Position numbers and translations under genes: made by a program. DNA of 64,000 nt from Rallus limicola (lineage: Eukaryota; Chordata; Aves; Gruiformes; Rallidae), in NCBI GenBank assembly GCA_022605955.1, contig JAKCOZ010000018.1, positions 5,154,001-5,218,000 on the forward strand, read 5' to 3'. This document shows positions 52,596 to 64,000 of this stretch, piece after piece. Below the pieces are notes generated by a model, which saw only the letters and a program-made list of their open reading frames with translations, did no database searches and had not been told where the DNA came from. Numbering within the stretch: the first letter of the stretch is position 1; each line of letters begins with the position of its first letter.

Positions 52596-53561
52596 CAGAA
52601 GAGAAAGGCAGTGCTTTGGTATTTGCAGTGATTATAGCTTAGAATTTTCTCTGAAGATCGAGAAATCATAACACCTGAGAGAAATATTTTCTAGTCTAGA
52701 GAATGACTGCGTTCACTGTCATCACCTTTCATATCTGAGAAAGTATCGAAGCCACATACAGCTTCCCTTTGAGAAAAACAAAGTGATATAGGAAATATCT
52801 TTCAATGCTTGGGGTCCATATAAATTTCAGATGCAAATTACTCAGGTAGGAAAAAGACTGCTCGTCAAAGTGAACCTTTGATGTAATTAAATCTTTTAAC
52901 TCTGACTACAGCTAGCACAGCAACATAGTTCACAAAATGGTCATGGACTTTTTTTGCACAGACCATTCTTACACTAAAATTGTTGGTGGCCTACGTATCA
53001 AGCTTTATTCTTCTTTTTCACATTGTTAATCACCAAAGCTAGCGTCCTAGCAGAAAGCCTGGTCTGTGCAATGAATTAAAATCAGATGGTTTTATTTTCT
53101 TCCATAGTACTGATTTAAGATTGAAACACTTCTAGAAGGAAATCAATAATAATATTAACATGTAGTTTGTACAGCACATGTACATCTTCCCTATGTTCAA
53201 AAGGCATATCACAAACCACGCTGCAATCATGTAGTCTTCCAACTGACTTAGTGGGCTTTGAGCTAACTCAAAGTTCAGCTAAAGCCAGCACGAGGCTTTC
53301 AACAGAGCTAATGATGCTCAGTATTCATAATTCACATGCTGGGGACCAAACATCAAAATACAGTGGTGCCAGGAAGCACAGCTCACCAACAGGCATGAGA
53401 ACTTCTGCAGGAGCCAGAAAGGTCCAATGCACATCCAGAGATGGAAAGCCAACTATTTGTAAACTTGTACTGGAAGTTATAAAGAATAAAACTTGTTCAA
53501 GGCCATGAGCTGAAGATTTTGTTTTTTGCACTCTGCTGACATAGAGCAGTTAAAATGCTAT

Positions 53562-53895
53562 TGTATAGGGTTTGCATGGCAAGGTTTGGGGAGGGATGCC
53601 AAGACGTGACTTCTGAGAGAAGGTCCTAAAAGCTTCCTCAATGCCCACCACCTCCAAGATGGACCAGACCTGCTGGTGGCCAAATTCATCGGTAATGGTG
53701 GCAGCACCTCTGGGCTAAAATAGTTAAGAAGGGGAAAAAAAAAAAACAAACCACCAAGAGCAATTGCATCGGGAGGAGTGAGAATATGGGGAGAAGAACA
53801 ACTCTGACAACAGCCAGGCCAATGCACAAGGAAAGGGATGAGATGCTCCAGATGCCAGAGCAGTTTCTCCTGCATCAGAGGACAAAGCATGAACA
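53562..53895 (+). mobile_element. LTR-type avian interspersed repeat fragment (likely endogenous retrovirus LTR)
   Basis: The stretch is GC-richer than its surroundings. It follows, over about 330 bp, a repeat I recall from many bird genomes: gcatggcaaggtttggg, then a 'cttctgagagaag...cctaaaagcttcc' section, then 'cctccaagatgga', 'ggtggcagcacctctggg', tagttaagaagggga with an A-run, and then 'gaggtgctccagatgccaga'-like wording with a run of gag. In that family the ttaagaaggg element sits where an LTR TATA box would be. I see neither the terminal TG/CA ends nor a target-site duplication, nor any gag/pol/env coding. It is therefore a truncated, non-coding remnant. The family and class (LTR) are inferred from memory. 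Confidence 0.55.
53735..53746. repeat. poly-A tract (A12) inside the LTR-like repeat
   Basis: Run of 12 A directly after ttaagaagggg. An A-run at this point is part of the repeat as I recall it, not an independent insertion. Confidence 0.85.
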
Positions 53896-56077
53896 AAAAT
53901 TCACATTAAAGCCACGAGGTAGCAGTGTCCCTAGCACATTCAGAAAGCAACGGAGAAACCACATTTTCAAAAGACTAAAATCTGTTTGCATATAATATAT
54001 TCAAAATGTATTACAATATTGGCCTAATCTGGAAGCAGGATACAACAATAAAAAAGAAAACTAGTGAAGAGGAATTGGAGAGACTCTCAAAGATCTGAGG
54101 AAAATGGAGATAACTCCCCAAGAGCTTCTTACCAGATGTTGGTAATTTCACACTTACACTGTGCAAAGCGGATTTGTATTTCTATAACTGGGGAAAGATT
54201 AGTGTGCTGCAATCAACAAACTACTACTGGAATAATTAATTCCAGGTTTCACCTTCATCATCTTTATCTTTGCTGAGGAATGAAGAAAAAAAGACACCCA
54301 TAGTAAATCACTTTAGTAGTCCCTTAAAATGAGAGAGAAATATTGAATAGCAAAATACAGCAAACCAAATGCAACTTTTTTGACTGGATCCTAGCTATAT
54401 TTTGATTCGAGAAGAAGGGTATGTGGTTTTGACTAAGAAAACTGATAATTTAGTCATATCACCATGGAAGATCTTTACTAGTTGCTGTATGATTCCATCT
54501 TTTAAGATCAAAAAAAGTAAATCAAAATACTGTTACATTTTGGGAGTGGGTCTATCTCCTCAAAGTTATTCTTTGCATTTCCCAGAAATCATTAAAGCTT
54601 TTATAAACAAATAAACAACTGTTTTTCCCAAGCTTCTGAAATATGCACAATTTCATGAAGACTTCTATCTCTGTCATAAGCGTAAATTAACTCTTCAAAA
54701 CTATGCACAGATGTTATTTCAGAGCACTGTAGTTAACTGAGATGATGTAAGCTCTTGGCTGTCCAACCCATAATTAAGTTGGTAGCTGTACATATTATTT
54801 AAAAAATTGTGTAAAAGGTATTTTGCATGACTGGATAACAATCTATTTCATATATTGGAGACAAGGATTAATTCAGAAATATTTCAGAGATCTCAGTCAG
54901 TGCTAAGAACTCTACTCTCATAAACTAACAGTAATTTACATACATCTTAACTTGTAAATCACTGAAAACATATTGTGTGAAGGAAAGTTTTGAAATGCTA
55001 TACTTCCTTTCAAGGGCAAATTAGGGAAATTGGGTATTTGAATGAAATAAGCAGAATTGAAAACACGTGAAGAAACACTGTCTACATGCTGGCCACACAG
55101 GCCTGATGAACTGCAGCTATGAACAAGAAAAAAGAAATCTCTGAAAAACCTGAATACACCACAAGGACAAAAACTGTCAAACCCATGGCTACAGAAGATA
55201 CATGAGCTAGAAGTGACAAGCTGACTAAAAAGGAGTGAAAAGGGTAAACTCACAAATATTCAAGGCAGTTTTGACGGGTACACCAAAAGTGCAATTTGTA
55301 ACTCAAACACTGTCTTCATGAGTTACTTCACATGAACCAGCAATTTAGTTCTACACATTTTCACTATGTTACATAGGGAAATACGTTCTTATTATTGTAA
55401 TTGAAGCAATGCTTATAGGTGATACTCTTCAATACTGTTTATTTTGTGCATTCTTTGGTTGTCATTGTTCAAGTTAAAATATTGAGCTTGCTCTCTGCTC
55501 ATATATTTAGGATTGTCTAAACAACACCGGTGACCGTGGCTGTTCCTATCACCCAGGATTCACAGCTATAATAGGATCCATTCTTCAGTTATGTGGTCAC
55601 GCATTACTTGTATTTGATTCAGTACACCAACATAAAGAATTCAACAGGGAATTGAAAGAAGCAAAAGAATTTCAGTGCAGTGAAGTCTCTGGAATAGAAT
55701 CAGGTGTCAGTTGATGGGGAAAAGATATTATAATATGCAAGAGCCAAACAAATCAAGTTTGCACAGATTATTTTGTAAATTCTTCTTAGTGTTATATTTT
55801 GATGCTCTAACATAATTGGTTGCTATTCATAACTTGTTTGAAAGCATCTTATGGAGTAAGCAATATTTCTAGAAGTCACCCGCACAGGATAATGTACCGA
55901 TGTTCTATCAACATATCTGGTTCAAATGACTTCAGATCTCAAACACCATCAGGCTTTCCACAGCACATTTTAGTCAAACACATAGCCAGCCTTACTCAGG
56001 CATCCATTTTTCAAGCAATATAAAGGATTATTTTTATTTCATTTACTTAAAATAAATGGAGGGGTACCACCACCACC
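53896..56077. other. AT-rich noncoding DNA, no gene recognised
   Basis: No coding or RNA gene is seen. The first hundred bases may still hold decayed LTR-repeat sequence, but I could not follow the match. Confidence 0.55.
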
Positions 56078-56142
56078 CTGCTTTAGCAGGACTAGATTAC
56101 CTTCAGAGGTCAGTTCCAACCTCTAGTGTTTGTTCTGTGATA
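56078..56142 (+). mobile_element. CR1 LINE 3'-end remnant, sense
   Basis: ctgctttagcaggactagat, then taccttcagaggtcagttcc, then aacctctag..tgttctgtga follow the canonical avian CR1 3' end closely. The canonical signal is a ggactagatgacctc-type start, cttccaacc in the middle and tctgtgat at the end. Only about 65 bp remain, a typical extreme 5' truncation. The terminal 8-bp repeats are lost or decayed. Identified from memory of the family; this is the clearest avian signature in the window. Confidence 0.8.
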
Positions 56143-58792
56143 CTACACCCATTTTGCCTTATCACTTCTTGCACTTGATACACACGACAAGCTAAGAAAA
56201 CTCCTCAGTGTCCTCCCCACTCAGTTGGCAAAAACTATTTTTACAAAAGACTATCTTGGTTTATGTATGAGAAATTAAGATCAAAGAAAGAGCCTCTGCT
56301 GTATCCCGATGACTCTAGCATTGTGTTGCTTCCCACCATCTGTACCACTCTCCCTGTAAAACATTCTCCCACCTTGCTGTAGACAGCCACACTTCTGAGA
56401 TATCGATGACATACAAATCTAAAAGAATTCATGTACAGTGTAACAGGACTTCAAAATATCAGAGGAATATAAAACCCTTGTGTAGAATGGGTTTTTTGAG
56501 TCACTTCTAAAGAGGTTTGTGTGGTTAAGAGAGAAAGAGGATGTTTCGTAAAGTATCAATAAAAGGATAAGAGAGGATGACAATATTGCCTGACAAAAGC
56601 CAGTCAGATATTTCTGAGTACAATTCTGATACAGAACAAAATTATTTTGGTTATTTCCACCAAGAAGTTTGGAGAGAAAAAACAAACAGTACCACATGCT
56701 GAGCTTTGCAAAGGATTTAAGGTTCAGTTTCTACTGTATTTCATGGGATATAGTTATCTTGCTGGAAATCTCAGACCCATCATGCATAGAAAGAAACATT
56801 TAATAAAAACATGAACGTGCCTTTATCACTTTTGACTAGGCTGAGAAACTACTGAGACTCCTGTTTGTGCTTTCTGAAGAGATGGTGTTTACACAATAAC
56901 TACTGCTCAAATGCCACAGGTAAATCATGATGCCAGACCTCAGCATCATCTCAGAAATGTTACTTAATCGATGCTATCAAGATGAATATTTTCTCTTGAC
57001 ATCACAAAAAGAAAACAGAGAAGATGCATTTTAAAAACAGTTATTGCTTGAAGATAAAAAAGTGATCTGACCCTGTTTGCAATTTCAGTTAAACCCTCAG
57101 AAGCATATCTTTAGCTATGCATTTACAAACAAAAACCCCAATATTGTACCAAATACTAGCTGTTATAGTTTGTTAGGGTTTTCATTTTTAACACCCACTC
57201 ACATTTACTATACCTACCAATTTATTAATATACTAAGCATTTTTTTAATAAAAACTTTGTGTAAAACCAGTGAAAATATTGTCCAAAAGGACAACTGCAA
57301 AATTTGCTAGTACAATCTTTTCCATAGCATTTAGTTGCTTTATAAATACACATATTTTTCTGATTAATTGTACAGGGATTCCAAGTCAGAAATCATTACT
57401 ATCACACACAAAAAATCAGAGTCTGTTACACATTTACAGTGTGAGCGGTCAGAGTGTAGAGTTTGTGCATTCTTGCACTGGACAAAAATTCCTGAGCATT
57501 CACCTTAACTTCATTGAATTTTCCTGGAAAATGATCCCTCCAATACATCAGAATATTTCCAGACCTGCAGAAAGTTACTATACACGATTTATCTTAAGGA
57601 ATGGACAGTATGAACAAAGGTAGAATACCAATCATGTTTTAACTTCCTTGGAATGTAAAATGTTTTATGAAGACATAAAATCTTATTGTTTACATATATG
57701 TTTGAACAAAGATATGTTACATATGTGTTTATATTTGAACACACTGGTTTCAAAGTGTATATGTATATTTTAAAGGTATTGCTATCACAATATTCCTCAA
57801 GGAAATAGTTGTCAACAATTATCTTATTTGAGAACAATGGAACCCAGACAAAACAAATCATTGACTCCATTTCTTGCATTTAGTAGACACATTTTCAGTT
57901 ATTATCTGCAAGTCAATTTCCCTTTGATTTCTCTCACTATGAGCAAGAATTTCAATAGATTGCATTTCAGAAAGGGCATTATATTCTTTAAATAGAAGAT
58001 GTCACTCAAATTATCACTAAGCATTCAAGTGTAAAGCCACCGTAGATAAAACATCAACTGCAATAATCATGATGATTGTTTTTATATACATCTTTTACTG
58101 AATTTTAGAAAAATTCTGTTTGTGAGTAAAGCTGATAGTTCCCAGGTGATTGCAAGAAATTACTTATTTGTAATTTAAGACACTCAGAAAGGTTTTCAGT
58201 CAGCATCATATTCAATATAGTATATTCCAGGAGTCTAGTAGTTACCTGTGATCCATCTGCATCTGACAGTATTTAGGTGATTGTTGGTACATAGTACACT
58301 GTGTCAGGCTTTCTTCAAAGAGCAGTTGAATAGTTTTGGCTCCAAATCATAATTACTCTTTAATGTTGCATATTGGATATCAAAATACAAGCCTGTACCA
58401 TATTAATTGGGATTAAACAGTGGGATATTTATTCTTTAAGCAAGAACAAACACTGCATATACTATTTCAGTAACAAAACACATGCAAGAAAACAATCGGC
58501 CCTGCAGTAAAATCCATCTCTTCTTTCACCCTCCTCTCTTCTATCCCCACCCTTGCTCCCCACAAGAAAAAGCCAAAGCCAACAACATCAAATTAGGAAT
58601 TCACACAGAAGGCATGAGTGTGTCTGAATTCCACACAAAACCTCACCAAAAGAGCCAATTTAAAGATTGGGTGAAAAATGACAGTTAACAACCTTTAAAA
58701 GAAAGAGGAAAAAAACCAGCAAGTGTCACAACTTTAAATGCAATAGCTACATTTTTCTTCCTCGATTTCAACACCTGGCTTGTTGAGTGCCA

Positions 58793-58806
58793 GTAGCCAT
58801 AGCAAC
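58793..58806. promoter_or_regulatory. X-box (RFX factor) motif
   Basis: gtagccatagcaac fits the vertebrate X-box consensus GTNRCC-N2-RGYAAC exactly, with the preferred 2-nt spacing. It differs at two positions from the ideal palindrome GTTGCCATGGCAAC. RFX factors bind such sites in promoters and enhancers of ciliary and neural genes. The surrounding 340 bp hold about seven CpGs, more than the local background, and an acacctgg E-box lies about 23 bp upstream. No transcript or first exon is recognisable next to it, so a regulatory role is inferred only. Confidence 0.45.
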
Positions 58807-59807
58807 TCGCTCAGTGTGCCAAGGCTCTGACACTGCTCCGAGGTTCTTCTTCAGCAGAGCGCTGCCTACATCAGCTAATGTGCAAGCTACCAAATCTACC
58901 TGCATTCATCAACCATGATTTTCCTCCAAATCCTCCCTCCTAGCACCTTTGGGAAGCTGTCTTGTTTACAAACTCCACGACAGTCCCTCCCTCTCCCCCT
59001 ACTGAAGGGGGATTCAAACCAATCTCCTTGCTGATCGTAGGGCAAACTGAAGCAACAAAGCAGTTCTACACCTTTAGACGCAGTCAGGCTTCTGAAGTTT
59101 AAGTACACTCTGACCCAAATATTGCCAACTTCAAAATAGTCACATCACCCTTCAGAAATACAGCATAAGAACAATGCAGATGAGCTGCTAGGAAAAGAAA
59201 ATGAAAAGTGGCAGACATCACACTGAAAGACAGTAGATGACTACTGCATATACTGGACTGAAATACCTATAAAGCCTCAGCATATACATTACGTAGACTT
59301 CCATGTTCACTGTAACAAAACATCGACATCTGCACAGTCAATCATGCATGAAACATTCTGAAATACAAGTGATGTTTAACACAGCAGCTTCATCTGAAAG
59401 CTGTACTAATTCCTAGCACCAAAAATAAGGCACTCCACCAACAAAGCATTCAAGAAAACAAGCTGGAGATTGAACAGATTGATCTACTTAAATAGTTGTG
59501 GGTGAGGGTTTCTAACACCTCATATGGAGTCACAGAAATTCTTTTTATTAAACTTAAAGTATTATACCCTGATTTTGGAAATACAACCAGAAAGGATAAA
59601 GGCTCCTGATAGTGTAGCGGTGACTCAACATGTCTGGTAGCATCCACTCAGTGGATGACAAATGCAATGGTGAAAATTGGATTTGTTCAAAACTGAAGAG
59701 TTTTATGTTAAATTGATTTCCCTTGCATTTTCACAGGAACTAGTAGGAACTCTCCTATCCCTGAAAAGAAATCATTAGAATTTAGGGAAAGAAATACACG
59801 AAACCAC

Positions 59808-59828
59808 AAAAACAAACAAACAAAAAAA
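59808..59828. repeat. (AAAC)n-like A-rich simple repeat
   Basis: About three AAAC units flanked by A runs, followed by a C/A-rich stretch. Low-complexity sequence. Confidence 0.85.
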
Positions 59829-60825
59829 CCCCACCAAAAAACCCAGAAGTTGAGCTTTGGTTTAGTGCAAGTTACAAAAAACTAAAAGGTCAAATCCAGA
59901 GACACTGGGGAAGCCAACTCTATTGCATGATTACTATGACAACCTTTGCTACAACTTCAGTGAAAAATTAAGCCAGTAAAGTAGATAAAGTCTTATAGAA
60001 ACTTTTTTCATAAAAAAATTAACAGTAGTGGCCAAAGAATTGTTAAAATATGAAGAATCTTAGAAATTCGAAAAGAATCACCTAGAACAGCTTGTTGGCA
60101 AAACAGTCATGTGAATTATTTTGCGACGTAAATAAGAATGTCATAGGATAATGTCCCAAAAATATTTGAAGATGTAAAGAGCTGAAAGAACATGGGAAAC
60201 CTTGGACCACTACAAAACTTGAAAGTAATTAGAATTTTGTAGAAGATACCTAGTGAATTCCTAAAACTAATTCTATCCCCCACTTCTTTATCCCCTGACT
60301 ACTTCATGAGCATAACAAAAGTAACACTTAAGTTTTGCAAGAAGGCACAAATTGTATTGATGCAAAAGACACCCTTTTCATGCTTCCCCTCACCTTCCCT
60401 CTTTGTACTCTCCCTCATGCAAGTTTCCAAATCACTCTGAAATGACCCACACAGGGAACTGATGGATTTCAAACCAAACCAGGGAGGGAGGAATAATGCC
60501 AGTTTAAGCCATAGCAATGCCTTGTCTGGTTCATTTCACAATCAGTACAAATGGATGGAAAGGAAGAAAAAGCTTCCTCCAGGGGCAGGATTATATTACC
60601 TTTAAATGCTCATGGAACTATAACATATACTTAACATTTCAAATAGTTTGAATAGGTGTCTTTTGCAAATTATAAGCCCTAAAAATGTCACCTACTATAA
60701 CTATCATCATGTCTGCTGCAGGTACAACACTATGTTGGCAAAACAGTTAATTGTAGATAGAGGTTTTGCTGCTTCCCAAATAAAGCGGTAACAGTGAAAT
60801 CATACTAACACAGGTATGCTGCAAA

Positions 60826-60850
60826 TAAATTAATGCATTGCATTAATTTA
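60826..60850. repeat. 25-bp near-perfect palindrome, 12-bp arms
   Basis: The left arm is taaattaatgca (60826-60837) and the right arm is tgcattaattta (60839-60850). They are perfect inverted copies around a single central t. Each arm carries a TTAAT/ATTAA homeodomain core, and the centre gives POU-like tgcat/atgca half-sites. It could bind a homeodomain dimer or simply be a chance AT-rich palindrome. Confidence 0.9.
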
Positions 60851-62289
60851 CTTAGAGAAGCTTGATTAAAATAATGCCTGACTAACATTTCTGAACTGTC
60901 AAAATTTCTAATATGAGGAGAACTTCTACCACAGAGCCCCCTCTGGAGTAGTCTTGGCCTGTATTTTCAGGGGTGCGAATAGCCTTAGGTCCCTGTGTGT
61001 GTGCGAAGCTGGGGTGAGGGATCAATACTAGCACTCTGGAATGTATTTGAGATGCTCACTTTAGGAATATCATTTTAACCAGGAATTACTCTATATTTTC
61101 AAATACAATTTATAATCTAGAAGACAATAGAATTATGCTTTCTTGCACTAGGTACTCTGGAAACCTAGCATGAGAAAAGAAACAGCCAGAATATTTTAAA
61201 GTAAAATCACTTGGCCAAGATCACTAGAAAGGACAAGTGACAGGCCACTACTTACTTTCCCTTCTGCCTTTAAACAGAAGCCCGTGACTGTGGTTTTATT
61301 ATTTTGTGTTTGAGTAATTTATATAGCATATTAATACTAAACTTATTTCAACTCTACATATTTTTAAAATAATTAGCACTTTTACAAAGTATTTAAAATA
61401 AAAAATCAAACAGTTAAGTGACCAAAACAGAAAACTGGACTACACAGTTTACCCTGCCATATGAGTGTATATATGAACCGGTATCTGTAGTGGGGGGAAC
61501 AGGGCAGACAACAGACAGACTTGTGCTCCAAGTAGCACCTTTGTGAACAGAGCAGTGTGGAGCTGGCACAAACACGTGTCCTGGCACACACACAGTGATT
61601 AAAAGCAGCTCCACATATTAAGCATAAATGCAAGGTTACCAGGTCATTGGATCAAACTGACAAATCCATTCCTCTCACCAAAAGGTAAGGTAGTGAATTC
61701 ACTTCATGTCTGAGAAGGTTCTCTCAGGATCTCCTATGACTCTTCCAGCAGATTTTAAATGACTTTTTAAATTATTATTTATATGTAAATTATATGGTGG
61801 GTAGAAAAAAATGGTATAACAGCTCTTTAACAGAAAGGTTAAAGTTCAGAGGCAATGCTAGAGAACACATGCCTAGGCTGCCCTGAACAGAGCAGCTATC
61901 TCCTGCTTTATTCCAGATCTCTCTTGTGGCAATTTCCACTGCTCTAAACAGCTGGCTTGTAAAAAGTCTAAAAGGGGCTAAGTCAGTGAATTGTTAAAAC
62001 CTCTTATTTTGATGCAGTATCTGCTGACAAAATACAGGAAGCTACTTAGTACAACTGGAGCTAGCAACCACTTGAGTGGCTGTGACATTCCCTACCTTTT
62101 TCATTTCCTTGTATTCTGCCAGTTTTATTAGGCAATCAAGATCAAAAAGTTATTCAGCACTGATAAAAATATCATTCAATTTAGACTTTGTGCAGACTAA
62201 AAGCCAAAATGTGTGATGTAACAGAATCAAGCCCAAAAGAATTTCCAACTACTGTAGTTTGTCTTTGTGAAATAAAACAATTTAAGAAG

Positions 62290-62309
62290 TTAACAGCCCA
62301 AGCTGTTAA
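62290..62309. repeat. inverted repeat, 8-bp arms, 4-nt loop
   Basis: ttaacagc (62290-62297) and gctgttaa (62302-62309) flank ccaa. A further gttaac lies just downstream, giving three GTTAA-type half-sites in about 30 bp, reminiscent of HNF1-type half-sites but with wrong spacing. Confidence 0.8.
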
Positions 62310-63317
62310 TCAAGTTAACTGGAAACTACATAAGTGAATATAAAGAGTATGAGACATTTCACACTTACAGCACTGAACAATAATAAGCTTCCACCTGTTA
62401 ACATATTAATAATGGTGTTAAGAATATGACATGCTTGACTCTGAGCCAGAGATTTCATAAGCCTATGCAATTTCTTATCTGTCAAGAAACACTTTTTAGC
62501 TACTGGAAGAAATATAAAAGGTAGAAAGATAGAAGGAAAAAAATACTGTATTAAGACTTGAATGAGATTGTGAATATCGAGTCACTTGACTCATTTACCA
62601 GCAGGCTACATATATTGAAGAATATATAAAAGCCCAACATTGCATCGGGAAATGGATTGTACTGAGTGACCTCACAGAACTTTTCCATCTGTGCTATTAT
62701 TAATATGATGCAGACACAGTGAAACTGAGCTGGCAAAGAAATAGGATGTTATCAGAGAGATGATGGATAAGAAAGGAGAAGATAATGGTGATAGAAACAA
62801 TTACTTCGTATAACAAGCAGAGCATATTGTAGAAATGCTATGATGTAATGTGAGGAGGATAAGCTGGTGCTCCTAAAAGTCAAATTATTAGATTTGTAGA
62901 GCTGAAAAAGCAACATCATGGAAGGTTTGCAAGCAGAGCAACCAAATAAGAATTAATAATTTAGTTTACGCTTTGCTCATAAGTTCTTGAAACTGATTAC
63001 AGTTTCTCCAGTTGCTTTGCTTTAAAGTTCCCATTTCCATCATTTTCTGAAAGACTTGGATTACATGAATTGAATGAAGCATTTTTCTATCAGATATGTG
63101 AAATTCACATTTGGTTTTGGGTTACACGCGAGCCATAAAATTCATTTAGTATTTTCTCATGAGTCAAAAGATATTTACAGAAAAGGCCATCTCAAGTCCT
63201 AAAAAAGGTATATGGAACAGATCCTTCTATCCAGTTTTATTAAATCTGCAAGGTCTTTGAAGTTTGGAGAGCCTCTACCTTTTCTACTGAATAAAGTAGT
63301 ACCCCTTTTAAATAATG

Positions 63318-63343
63318 AAAAAAAAAAGAAAAAAAAAGAAAAA
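63318..63343. repeat. A-rich simple repeat (A10 G A9 G A5)
   Basis: Poly-A interrupted by two single G residues at 63328 and 63338. It generates Lys-rich or Phe-rich chance frames on the two strands. Confidence 0.95.
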
Positions 63344-64000
63344 TATCCCGTAAGTCTAGATCTAAGAGAGCTTGAAACATGTTTTAGTGAACACTGGTTT
63401 GAATGAAACATGTTTGTCAAATGGCTGAAAAGGGACAGAATACAATTACATAGGGGTGAAATGTAGTTTTCAGTGTTCTAACAAGTATTTCTTGAAAACC
63501 CACTGTGAAACATTTGCACACTTTCTTGCCTAAGGAGGGGACTGACTGTAGAAGGGAGAACAAAGGAATAAAAAAATGAATAGGTAAATCACCCAAGACA
63601 GCAATCAGAGCAAAGTTTATGCAGAACTTCAGAAGTGACACATTCACTACTGTAGTGGGTCCCTGGAGGACAAGCTTGATTATTTATTCAACAAGCCTGT
63701 TCAGCAACCCATGCTGTTGAAGAAATATTTAACTTGCATAACTTTATACCAAACCATAGTAAAAGGTGACCTGGACTACAGCAGATTCCCAGAGGGAAAC
63801 TTGCAAAGGAATGGACGTTTAATACATCTTGATGATCAAGGCAATTTTCAGTCTAAGTAGAAGATGTGTCAGGGGACAAGACCCTTTTTTCGAATAACAA
63901 GTAATTTAGAGTAATTGTGGTTCAGATGGTTACAATAACACTGCATGTTACACAATACTGAGTAAAGATTGTGTATGCTGTACAGCATGGAAAAGGGACA

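Larger units (their letters stand above)
47431..53561. other. AT-rich noncoding DNA, no gene recognised
   Basis: No gene is recognised. It contains a 19-bp AT tandem duplication, two homopolymers and an isolated GC-rich patch at about 50290-50460. That patch includes a small inverted repeat (ggggtc/gacccc, 50326-50338) and is otherwise unassigned. Confidence 0.6.
56143..64000. other. AT-rich noncoding DNA, no gene recognised
   Basis: No gene is supported. It includes a relatively CpG-richer patch at 58740-59080 with an X-box match, a 25-bp palindrome at 60.83 kb, a small hairpin at 62.29 kb and A-rich simple sequence near 59.81 and 63.32 kb. The terminal few hundred bases show nothing recognisable. 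Confidence 0.6.

Noticed and set aside
59005..59035. tRNA B-box-like gattcaaacc
   Set aside because: The flanking bases cannot form a T-arm stem, and no A box or acceptor stem is found at the right distance.
58741..59080. CpG island call
   Set aside because: About seven CpGs in 340 bp is enriched only relative to this window and falls well short of island criteria.
1..64000. CRISPR arrays, bacterial operons, prophage or plasmid features
   Set aside because: There are no spaced direct-repeat arrays and no ribosome-binding-site-led gene runs. Composition and repeats are vertebrate.

Overview
The window looks like a stretch of bird nuclear genome with no protein-coding or RNA gene that I can support. 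Three things point to this. First, it is AT-rich and CpG-poor throughout. Second, it holds decayed fragments of CR1 LINE retrotransposons, including two short copies of the typical avian CR1 3' end and two longer antisense copies. One of the antisense copies still shows remnants of the reverse transcriptase motifs. Third, it holds one LTR-type interspersed repeat fragment (about 53562-53895) whose wording I recall from bird genomes, probably Neoaves. These identifications come from memory of repeat families, not from a search.

Layout: 1-12.9 kb is unique AT-rich DNA with one GC-richer patch (1620-1960). An antisense CR1 fragment covers about 12930-13545. From 13.5 to 44.5 kb the DNA is unique and AT-rich, with small tandem duplications, poly-A/T tracts, a G-run cluster near 36.7 kb and several homeodomain-motif-rich patches (9.4, 14.7 and 39.5 kb) of the kind seen in conserved noncoding elements. 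CR1 pieces lie at 44.55 kb (+), 46.87-47.43 kb (-) and 56.08 kb (+). The LTR-like fragment is at 53.6-53.9 kb. A patch with somewhat more CpG and a close match to an RFX X-box lies at 58.74-59.08 kb. A 25-bp near-perfect palindrome with homeodomain cores is at 60.83 kb.

The open reading frames in the window are short (longest 157 codons). They recur on both strands, fall partly inside repeats, and show no recognisable domain, so I treat them as chance. The sequence fits either an intergenic gene desert or the interior of a large intron; I cannot tell which. I found no evidence for a new biological system. The best leads are possible regulatory patches, and one decayed, possibly once-coding stretch on the minus strand near 41.3 kb.
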